Of a stretch of DNA of 64,000 bases, positions 49,759 through 55,497 are shown in pieces. Both the position numbers and the translations under genes were made by a program. Positions within the stretch are counted from its first letter, which is position 1. The number at the start of each line of letters is the position of its first letter. The stretch is taken from positions 2,170,001 through 2,234,000 of the forward strand of contig OY764162.1 in the NCBI GenBank assembly GCA_963668185.1, read 5' to 3'. Under the pieces are notes generated by a model, which saw nothing but the letters and a program-made list of their open reading frames with translations, did not search any database and was not told the origin of the DNA. This DNA is from G963668185 sp963668185 (GTDB lineage: Bacteria; Chloroflexota; Dehalococcoidia; Lucifugimonadales; G963668185).

Positions 49759-50157
49759 ATGGCCGCACTTCCTGAGAACGTGGTGAGGTTGCTCCAGCAG
49801 CCGTTTCTGGCGCACGTTTGCACTACGATGCCGGACGGGTCGCCGCAGGTGACGCCGATGTGGGTTGACACGGATGGCGAGCACATCCTGGTGAACACGG
49901 CGGACGGCCGGACGAAGACGCGCAACGTGCGTCGGAACCCGCGGGTTGCGGTTTCCGTGGCGGACCCGGAGAACCCGATCGCGGGCGCGCTCCAGGTGCG
50001 GGGGACAGTGGTCGAGATCACGGCGGAGGGCGCGGACGCGCACATCGATGCGCTGGCGCGCAAGTACACGGGCGCGGCGTTCGGGCCGAAGGTGGACCGG
50101 CTCATCTTCAAGATACGGCCGGACGCTATGACTGGTGGGGTGTTTGGCGGGCACTGA
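49759..50157 (+). CDS. PPOX-class F420- or FMN-dependent oxidoreductase-like protein
   Basis: A 132-residue split-barrel protein of the pyridoxamine-5'-phosphate-oxidase superfamily. Motifs LAHVCTTMPDGSPQVTPMWV, DGEHILVNTADGRTKTRNVR and NPRVAVSVADPENP are those of the small F420-dependent group (PPOX class, TIGR03618-like). The cofactor cannot be fixed by sequence alone, although Chloroflexota and Actinobacteria homologues often use F420. GAGGAG is six bases before the ATG. It stands alone between the VWA operon and a tRNA gene. Confidence 0.87.
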   Translation: MAALPENVVRLLQQPFLAHVCTTMPDGSPQVTPMWVDTDGEHILVNTADGRTKTRNVRRNPRVAVSVADPENPIAGALQVRGTVVEITAEGADAHIDALARKYTGAAFGPKVDRLIFKIRPDAMTGGVFGGH

Positions 50158-50197
50158 TGGGGCGGGTGGCGGGCGTTGTGCGATAATCTACGCGTGC

Positions 50198-50270
50198 GCC
50201 CCTGTAGCTCAGAGGATAGAGCACTGTTTTGGCTAAGCAGAGGTCGTGGGTTCGAGTCCCACCAGGGGCG
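50198..50270 (+). tRNA. tRNA with anticodon GGC on a non-alanine body (identity uncertain)
   Basis: A complete 73-base cloverleaf: acceptor GCCCCTG/CAGGGGC, D arm GCTC-AGAGGATA-GAGC, anticodon arm CTGTT-TTGGCTA-AGCAG, variable AGGTC, T arm GTGGG-TTCGAGT-CCCAC, G73, no encoded CCA. The loop gives anticodon GGC (Ala codon GCC), but base 37 is T, where a purine is nearly universal. The body has C3-G70 instead of the alanine determinant G3-U70, and its A20-type D loop and AGGTC variable loop resemble arginine tRNAs. It may be a mutated tRNA-Arg or a pseudogene. A GATAAT -10-like box lies at 50182-50187. Confidence 0.8.
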
Positions 50271-50412
50271 TGCTCCAACCTAGTTTGCCAGACTGACCAA
50301 CGAATATGGCCATTTGACAGTCGGCTTAGTCTAGTCTAGTATGAGTTTGCTTAGTCAAAGCAGGCTCAGTGTTCCGCTGAGTGAATGGGATCGGCGACGA
50401 TCTCACGGGATG
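50271..50412. other. Non-coding stretch after the tRNA
   Basis: About 140 bp of lower-GC sequence with a short tandem AGTCTAGTCTAGT (about 50328) and AGTTTGCTTAGTCAAAGCAG imperfect palindrome. No gene is seen. It could be remains of an element once integrated at the tRNA. Confidence 0.4.
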
Positions 50413-50448
50413 GGCCCGTTGCTTCAATTGCAGCGGGCCTTTTCTTTT
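50413..50448 (+). terminator. Rho-independent terminator
   Basis: Stem GGCCCGTTGC (50413-50422) and GCAGCGGGCC (50430-50439) with loop TTCAATT and one G-T pair, followed by TTTTCTTTT (50440-50448). It is the only classical stem-plus-T-run terminator noted in the window and lies downstream of the tRNA on the same strand. Confidence 0.8.
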
Positions 50449-50519
50449 GCCCTGCGTCACAGCCTGCGAGCAGCCGCAAGGTACGTGTTGGGGCTTGGCG
50501 AGCGCTGGCCCTGCTCCGG

Positions 50520-50560
50520 CTACTTTCTGGATACCGGCCTTCGCCGGTATGACGGCGGGG
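50520..50560. repeat. Family B hairpin
   Basis: TTCTGGATACCGGC-CTTC-GCCGGTATGACGG, stem 50531-50550. Between the terminator and the convergent P450 gene. Confidence 0.85.
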
Positions 50561-50605
50561 CTGGCGGGCCTTTCTTATTGCGCGCGGCGAGGCGCCGGTT
50601 TTTTG

Positions 50606-51844
50606 TCAGGCTGGCTCCAGCCAGAGGGACTCCAGCCCCCGCAGCGTCACCTGGTCTCGGTAGCGCGGCTCTTCCGCAAGCCGCAGGCTGCCTAAGCGGG
50701 GCAGCAGCGCCTCGAAGGCCACGCGCCCCTCAAGCTGCGCCAGCGGCGAGCCGAGGCAGTAGTGGACGCCCCGCCCAAAGGCAAGATGGTTGGCGGCGGA
50801 GCGGCCCACGTCCAGCCGGGCCGCGTCAGGGAAGGCTTGCGGGTCCCGGTTAGCCGCCCCCAGCAGGCAGATCAGCCGCTGTCCGGGGGCTATCCTCTTG
50901 CCGCGCAATTCCACCGGCTCGCGGGCAATCCGGCTGTCCAGTTGGACCGGACTGTCAAAACGCAGAAATTCGTCAATCGCGCCGTTCAGCAGCGCAGGAT
51001 CGTCGAGCAGTCTCCGGAGTTCGTCCGGATTGCGCAGCAGCGCCAGGGCGCCATTGCCGATCAGGTTACGCGTCGTCTCGTTCCCCGCCACCAGCACCAG
51101 CAACAGGTTCACCAGCAGGTCGTCGCGCTCCAGCCGTTCGCCGTCCACCTCCGCCGTCACCAGCGCGCTCACCAGATCGTCCTGCGGATCGCGGCGCCGC
51201 TCCTCCGCCACAGCCTCTAAGTAGGCGAACACTTCGTCCACCGCCTGCCGCGCCTGGCGTAACTGCCGCTCATTGAGCAGGGGATCTACGATCAGGGAAA
51301 CGACGTTGGACCACTCGTTGAACTGCTCGCGGTCCTCCGGCGGGATCCCCAGCATCTCGGCAATGACGATGACAGGCAGGGGGAAGGCGAGTTCCGCGAT
51401 GAGGTCAAAGCGCTCCTTGTCCTCCACGTTGCCGAGTAAGCCGTCGACGGTTTCCCGTATGCGCGGTTCCAGGGCGGCCACGGAGCGCGGGGTGAAGCCG
51501 TGGGACACCAGCCCGCGAATCTTGGTGTGTTCCGGCTGGTCCAGGTCCAACATGCTAATTTGCGGAATGTAGCCGAAGTCCCTTCCCGCATTTCCGAACC
51601 GCCCGCTGTCCCGCAGCACCATGTCGACGTCGGCGTAGTCGGTCAGCACCCATGCGTCCTGCAAGCGCATCCGGTGCACCGGGTCTTTCAGTCGCAGCTT
51701 TTCATAGACGGGGTACGGGTCTGCGCGCAACGCGGGGGAAAGCGGGTTGTAAGCCACGCCGGACTCTATCCGCTCCCACGCCAGAAGGGCGCGCATCGCT
51801 ATGGGCTGCGCTACGGCGCGAAGGGTCTGGGATATCAGGCTCAT
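50606..51844 (-). CDS. Cytochrome P450
   Basis: A 412-residue soluble bacterial P450. I-helix oxygen-binding motif VLVAGNETTRNLIGNGALAL, K-helix ExxR in DEFLRFDSPVQLDSR, and heme loop AFGRGVHYCLGSPLAQLEGR with the proximal Cys at about 363. The N-terminus lacks a membrane anchor, typical of the CYP102-independent class I enzymes that take electrons from ferredoxin. No ferredoxin or reductase gene is adjacent. The alcohol side of the I helix has the usual acid replaced by Asn-Glu (GNETT), as in many CYP107/CYP121-type enzymes. Substrate unknown. ATG start. Confidence 0.92.
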   Translation of the reverse strand: MSLISQTLRAVAQPIAMRALLAWERIESGVAYNPLSPALRADPYPVYEKLRLKDPVHRMRLQDAWVLTDYADVDMVLRDSGRFGNAGRDFGYIPQISMLDLDQPEHTKIRGLVSHGFTPRSVAALEPRIRETVDGLLGNVEDKERFDLIAELAFPLPVIVIAEMLGIPPEDREQFNEWSNVVSLIVDPLLNERQLRQARQAVDEVFAYLEAVAEERRRDPQDDLVSALVTAEVDGERLERDDLLVNLLLVLVAGNETTRNLIGNGALALLRNPDELRRLLDDPALLNGAIDEFLRFDSPVQLDSRIAREPVELRGKRIAPGQRLICLLGAANRDPQAFPDAARLDVGRSAANHLAFGRGVHYCLGSPLAQLEGRVAFEALLPRLGSLRLAEEPRYRDQVTLRGLESLWLEPA

Positions 51845-51877
51845 GCGATCCCTCTGCCTATTCGAATTCCGGCTGCT

Positions 51878-51940
51878 TTCTGGGTACCGGCCTCCGCCGG
51901 TATGACGGTGAGAAGAGGCGGTATGACGGTGCGGCTAGCG
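51878..51940. repeat. Family B hairpin plus one partial unit of the 21-bp repeat
   Basis: GTACCGGC-CTCC-GCCGGTAT at 51884-51903 is followed by GACGGTGAGAAGAGGC and GGTATGACGG, the same unit that is amplified sevenfold at 54630-54776. Confidence 0.8.
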
Positions 51941-51948
51941 GGCGACGG

Positions 51949-52344
51949 TCAGTGCAGGCGGTCTATCCCCGGGCAGGCGTCAAATCCGCCGTCGAAACTG
52001 AGAATGCGGTTCGTCCCGGCCTTCCGCATCACCGCGACGTGCAGGGCGTCCCGCGCGGAGAGGCCGTCCACGGAGGCGATCAGCGCTCTGGCGGCCCGTA
52101 TCTCGGACATGTCGAAGGTCAGGACGTGGTTGACGATCGCGTCCAGGTTCTCGAACGCTGCGTCAATAGCGTCGGGACGCCGGATGGCCGTGTATCTGTG
52201 GAGTATCTCCTGATAGACCTCAATGTCGGTAACAAGCTGCTCGCCTTCCCTGACCAGATATGTTAGCAAAGCTACCGCGCGGTCCTTGTTAGGATGCGGA
52301 GCCCCCACCATGTACATGGGGATGTTCGAGTCGATGAAGATCAA
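51949..52344 (-). CDS. PIN-domain toxin (VapC-like)
   Basis: A 131-residue PIN protein: Asp in MIFIDSNIPMYMVG, Glu in TDIEVYQEILHRY, Asp in ALIASVDGLSARDALHVAVM and a final FDGGFD. The family is that of COG2402-like VapC. TTG start overlaps the stop of the upstream antitoxin gene by four bases. It probably cleaves RNA and is held inactive by the 81-residue partner. Confidence 0.88.
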   Translation of the reverse strand: MIFIDSNIPMYMVGAPHPNKDRAVALLTYLVREGEQLVTDIEVYQEILHRYTAIRRPDAIDAAFENLDAIVNHVLTFDMSEIRAARALIASVDGLSARDALHVAVMRKAGTNRILSFDGGFDACPGIDRLH

Positions 52345-52586
52345 AGAGGAGTCTGCCCGGCCTCGATCTCCCGCAGCATGACCTCTATATCGGCTGTCGG
52401 ATACTGGTGGCGCGAGGCGTCGGCGATGGCGCGCAGCTTCGCTTCAACGGATCCCGGGTCGTCGTCCCTTGCCGTGCGCAACGCCTGGCGGACCCATTCC
52501 GCGACTGTCATGCGCCGCCTGCGGGCAACGCCTCGAATCTCCTGGTATTCCTCCTCGTCGAGGAGCACTTGAAGTCGTTTGGACAT
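52341..52586 (-). CDS. Ribbon-helix-helix antitoxin
   Basis: An 81-residue protein with the RHH pattern KRLQVLLDEEEYQEIRGVAR, RRRMTVAEWVRQALRTARDD and a C-terminal toxin-binding tail (TADIEVMLREIEAGQTPL). It precedes and overlaps the PIN toxin gene. Upstream of it, 52587-52804 contains no gene; near 52592 a short ATTGACTCA/TGAGTCAA inverted repeat (TTGACTCACGGCCAATGAGTCAA) is a candidate operator. Confidence 0.87.
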   Translation of the reverse strand: MSKRLQVLLDEEEYQEIRGVARRRRMTVAEWVRQALRTARDDDPGSVEAKLRAIADASRHQYPTADIEVMLREIEAGQTPL

Positions 52587-52589
52587 GAT

Positions 52590-52622
52590 TGCAGTCTAAT
52601 TGACTCACGGCCAATGAGTCAA
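52590..52622 (-). promoter_or_regulatory. Candidate operator of the RHH/PIN operon
   Basis: TTGACTCA-CGGCCAA-TGAGTCAA forms an exact 8-bp inverted repeat with a 7-bp spacer, starting about 13 bp upstream of the antitoxin ATG. TTGACT on the minus strand could double as a -35 element. Position and symmetry fit autoregulation by the RHH protein. Confidence 0.65.
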
Positions 52623-52804
52623 CCAATCCATTGAATTATGCGGGGGAGTGGGGGATACTATGTCGCTATTCGTCTGTTGGCGCAACTTGGGAGGGGCTAT
52701 CGAACGAAGATAATCGCTAGGACGCCTGACATGCCGCTCGTCGCAGAAGACCGTCGCGAGCGGCGCCGGGCGTCCGCAATGCCGGGGCACGGAGCGCGTG
52801 AGCT

Positions 52805-53626
52805 ATGACTTATGAGACATCGTCAACACCCGATTACACGATGGGCTTCAGCGAAGAGATACTGGAGTCTTTCCGTCGGTACACGGCCGACGCCAACGCG
52901 GCGTACCTGCTCCCGTACCTGAGGCCCGGCCACCGCGTTCTCGACGTCGGCTGCGGGCCGGGCACGATAACGGCGGGGCTGGCCAAGGCCGTGGCCCCGG
53001 GCGAGATGCACGGCGTGGACATGGAGGCGTCGCAGGTCGAGGTGGCGAGGACCGTCGCGAGGGCGAACGCGCTCGACAACGCGGAGTTCCACGTGGGCGA
53101 CGCGGCCGAACTGCCCTTCGAGGACGGCTACTTCGACGTGGTCCACTGCCACAACGTGCTCATGCACATCCCGGACACCGCGGCCGCGCTGGCCGAGGCG
53201 AAGCGGGTGCTGAAGCCCGGCGGCGTCTTGGGCTGCCGGGAGATGATAGTCGATTCGAGCTTCACCTACCCTGACTTCGGCGTCATCGGCAAGGCGTGGG
53301 ACATGTTCCAAGACCTCGTGGCGGCTGACGACGGCCACCCGCAGATGGGCAAGGAGTTGAAGACGCACGTTGTGGAGGCCGGGTTCGAGAACGTGCGGCT
53401 GACCATGTCCTTCGACATATACAGCACCCCGGCGGACGTGCTCTTCATATACGGGATCGCCCAGAACTGGTTCCTGGCGCCTGAGATCCTGGAGGCGGCG
53501 ATAAAGTACGGGGCGTCCACCCCGGAGCTGGGCGAGGCGATAAGCGACGCCTACGACAGGTGGAAGGAACACCCCGGCGCCATCTGCGGGCTGGCCTTCG
53601 GGGAGGCGGTGGCCGGGAGGGCGTGA
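52805..53626 (+). CDS. Class I SAM-dependent methyltransferase (UbiE-like)
   Basis: A 273-residue methyltransferase. SAM motif I HRVLDVGCGPGTITAGLAKA is at about 42-61, motif II GVDMEASQVEVARTVAR, motif 'post-I' VGDAAELPFEDGYFDVVHCH NVLMH and KRVLKPGGVLGCREMIVDSS. The C-terminal 100 residues, FDIYSTPADVLFIYGIAQNW on, form a substrate cap; the substrate is not evident. GGAG ten bases before the ATG. A family A repeat follows the stop and two MarR genes lie beyond. Confidence 0.9.
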   Translation: MTYETSSTPDYTMGFSEEILESFRRYTADANAAYLLPYLRPGHRVLDVGCGPGTITAGLAKAVAPGEMHGVDMEASQVEVARTVARANALDNAEFHVGDAAELPFEDGYFDVVHCHNVLMHIPDTAAALAEAKRVLKPGGVLGCREMIVDSSFTYPDFGVIGKAWDMFQDLVAADDGHPQMGKELKTHVVEAGFENVRLTMSFDIYSTPADVLFIYGIAQNWFLAPEILEAAIKYGASTPELGEAISDAYDRWKEHPGAICGLAFGEAVAGRA

Positions 53627-53629
53627 CCC

Positions 53630-53725
53630 CATCCTAACCTTCCCCAGCAGACTGGGGAAGGGACCAGAGGCCCCGCCTCCTGCCCCACCCCTCTGGATAC
53701 CGGCCTTCGCCGGTATGACGGGTTC
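53630..53725. repeat. Family A and family B hairpins in tandem
   Basis: A: CCTTCCCCAG-CAGA-CTGGGGAAGG at 53638-53661, beginning right at the methyltransferase stop. B: ATACCGGC-CTTC-GCCGGTAT at 53697-53716. Confidence 0.9.
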
Positions 53726-53730
53726 CGCCC

Positions 53731-54180
53731 CTACCCCGCGCGGCGGAGGGCGGCGTGGTTGGCGGCTACTTTTTGGCTTACGGACACGAAGGCGCGCATC
53801 TCCTCTTCGCCTACGCCTTCCGTTAGCATCGCATCGTGCTGTTCCATGCCCAGGAGGGCGCGGGACATCAGGGCCTCGCCCTCTTCCGACAGCCGCAGCA
53901 TCACTATGCGCCTGTCCTCGCGCAGGCGGCGGCGGCGAATGAAGCCCCGGTCCACGAGGCCCGTGACCACGCGGCTTATGCGGGAGGCGTCCACGGGCAG
54001 CACCTCCGCCAGGTCGGTGGCGGTGCTTTCGCGCCGCTCCATGCAGATCCTGAGCAGGTTGAACTCCAGGGGGGTGAGGCTGTAACGCGCCACCTCCTGC
54101 GTCGCTTCCTTATATACCGCGTTGACGAGGCCGTCCACGCACGTTCTCAGGTCCGCGGACGTGGCTTCTGAGGATGTCAC
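53731..54180 (-). CDS. MarR-family transcriptional regulator
   Basis: A 149-residue winged-helix regulator. The DNA-binding part reads SLTPLEFNLLRICMERREST, then ATDLAEVLPVDASRISRVVT and GLVDRGFIRRRRLREDRRIV (wing), with dimerisation helices at both ends (VNAVYKEATQEVAR; MRAFVSVSQKVAANH). GTG start at 54180. It is divergent from the second MarR gene, with which it shares the S-RI-S/SMVSR-type recognition helix style, 600 bp away across repeats. Ligand and targets unknown; the P450 or methyltransferase nearby are possible. Confidence 0.88.
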   Translation of the reverse strand: MTSSEATSADLRTCVDGLVNAVYKEATQEVARYSLTPLEFNLLRICMERRESTATDLAEVLPVDASRISRVVTGLVDRGFIRRRRLREDRRIVMLRLSEEGEALMSRALLGMEQHDAMLTEGVGEEEMRAFVSVSQKVAANHAALRRAG

Positions 54181-54194
54181 TCTTGGATCAACTC

Positions 54195-54335
54195 CAATTT
54201 AGGGCGCTTCGCGAAGCGCCCCTACGATCTGCCCTGCGCTTCGACAGGCTCACGGCGAACGGGGAGACCCCATTCCTTCGAGGGACTCAGGACAGGCTCT
54301 AGCCCTCCCCAGCAGACTGGGGAAGGGACTTTTGC
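54195..54335. repeat. Mixed repeats with a family A copy split by an insertion
   Basis: Family D palindrome GGGCGCTTCGCGAAGCGCCC (about 54204), family C TTCGACAGGCTCACGGCGAA (about 54240), then a family A copy (54267-54330). In the latter CCCCATTC and CTAGCC are separated by about 23 bp (CTTCGAGGGACTCAGGACAG then GCT). The uninterrupted version, CCCCATCCTAGCC, is at 49659. Confidence 0.85.
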
Positions 54336-54510
54336 TTGGCCCCATCCTAACATTTCCTTGACAAGCGGTGCACGCGGCAAGCGGTGTGAATTGCAAGGAG
54401 TGCCCTTGACAAGCGATGTGCGGGCATTTATTGTGCGTACCATTCGATGATGTTGACAAGTAGTGCGGCGTTCATGTATTGTATTCGGCATCGTATGAAT
54501 GGCGCAAGCG
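54336..54510. other. Non-coding stretch with short direct repeats
   Basis: Contains three imperfect CTTGACAAGCGRTG units (about 54356, 54404) and TGTTGACAAGTAGTG (about 54450). The TTGACA hexamers inside could serve as -35 elements. No gene is seen. Confidence 0.45.
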
Positions 54511-54514
54511 CGGA

Positions 54515-54629
54515 CGGCTCTTCGACAGGCTCAGGGCGAACGGCACGGCGGGGAGGGCGCTTCGCGAAGCGCCCCTACGGCGGCTCTTCGACAGGCTCAG
54601 AGCGAACGGATTCTGGATACCGGCCTTCG
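54515..54629. repeat. Family C, D, C and B repeats in series
   Basis: CTCTTCGACAGGCTCAGGGC (about 54518), GGGCGCTTCGCGAAGCGCCC (about 54558), CTCTTCGACAGGCTCAGAGC (about 54583), then ATACCGGC-CTTC-GCCGGTAT (54617-54636) leading into the 21-bp array. Confidence 0.88.
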
Positions 54630-54776
54630 CCGGTATGACGGTGAGAAGGGCCGGTATGACGGTGAGAAGGGCCGGTATGACGGTGAGAAGGGCCGGTATG
54701 ACGGTGAGAAGGGCCGGTATGACGATGAGAAGGGCCGGTATGACGGTGAGAAGAGCGGGTATGACGGCAAGAACGG
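54630..54776. repeat. Tandem array of seven 21-bp units (VNTR) upstream of a MarR gene
   Basis: Unit: CCGGTATGACGGTGAGAAGG plus G, at 54630, 54651, 54672, 54693, 54714, 54735 and 54756. The first four are identical, the fifth has one change, the sixth two and the last is the most divergent. The first unit is the right arm and flank of a family B hairpin. The array is exactly in frame with the MarR start 17 bp later and would encode RYDGEKG heptads. No spacer sequences are present. Confidence 0.95.
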
Positions 54777-54792
54777 AGACAGCGCATTGAGG

Positions 54793-55491
54793 ATGACTGA
54801 CACGGTTGAAGCGCCCGCGCCGGGCCTGGGCGTCCGGATCGCGGAGGGGGGCGCGGACCTGAGGCGGCTGGCCGCCGGGCTGACCGCCGTCGCGGAGGCG
54901 GGCCTCGTGCGCCACGACCTCTCGCCGCTGCAGCTCGGCATCCTTGAAAGCTGCCGCCGGGGCGAGGCGAGCACGGTTACGGAGCTTGCCGGCGCGCTCG
55001 CCGTGGACGCCTCGATGGTCAGCCGCCAGACGGCCAGGCTGGTCGGCCGGGGGCTGATGAGCAGGAAGCGGCTGTCCAGTGACCGGCGCACGGTGCGGTT
55101 GAGCCTGACCGGGAGCGGCCTCGCGCTGGCGCAGTCCCTCGCGGACGAGCTTACGGAGCGGCGCGGCCTTCTCAACAGGGGAATCAGCGACGAGGAGCGG
55201 GCGGCGTTCGCGGCTGTGGCCCACAAGATGCTGGCGAACCTCGAGGCCCTTCGACAAGCTCAGGGCGAACGGGATGCCCCATCCCAGCCTTCCCCAGCAG
55301 ACTGGGGAAGGGGCGAGGCTCTTCGACAGGGGGAGGGCGAACGGAACGGAGGGGAGGGCGCTTCGCGAAGCGCCCCTACGGTGATGTTGGGGAAACGGGG
55401 CTCTACCCCCCCCCGCAATAGGGGGCCCTTCGACAAGCTCAGGGCGAACGGACCTGATTTTCCAAGACGTGAAGTCATAGCAGGACTATAA
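54793..55491 (+). CDS. MarR-family regulator with a repeat-derived C-terminal tail
   Basis: A 232-residue protein. Residues 1-155 are a normal MarR domain: DLSPLQLGILESCRRGEAST, VTELAGALAVDASMVSRQTA, RLVGRGLMSRKRLSSDRRTV (wing) and the C-terminal helix SDEERAAFAAVAHKMLANLE. From about residue 155 (LRQAQGERDAPSQPSPADWG) the frame is simply translated family C, A, C and D repeats until TAA 55489-55491. ATG 54793 follows GAGG by 1-2 bases; the frame stays open upstream through the 21-bp array to about 54499, so the real start may be further up. It directly precedes the giant surface-protein gene (6 bp) and may control it. Confidence 0.85.
   Translation: MTDTVEAPAPGLGVRIAEGGADLRRLAAGLTAVAEAGLVRHDLSPLQLGILESCRRGEASTVTELAGALAVDASMVSRQTARLVGRGLMSRKRLSSDRRTVRLSLTGSGLALAQSLADELTERRGLLNRGISDEERAAFAAVAHKMLANLEALRQAQGERDAPSQPSPADWGRGEALRQGEGERNGGEGASRSAPTVMLGKRGSTPPRNRGPFDKLRANGPDFPRREVIAGL
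55246..55465. repeat. Repeats inside the 3' part of the MarR frame
   Basis: Family C at about 55246, family A hairpin at 55288-55311, family C variant at about 55320, family D GGGCGCTTCGCGAAGCGCCC at about 55357, and family C again at about 55430 (CCCTTCGACAAGCTCAGGGC). All fall within the annotated reading frame. Confidence 0.9.
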
Positions 55492-55497
55492 CCTTAG

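Noticed and set aside
50198..50270. Simple tRNA-Ala(GGC) call
   Set aside because: No G3-U70 pair, U37, and an arginine-type body make a plain alanine identity unsafe.
54630..54776. CRISPR-like array
   Set aside because: Units are directly adjacent with no spacers and no cas genes nearby; this is a tandem repeat.
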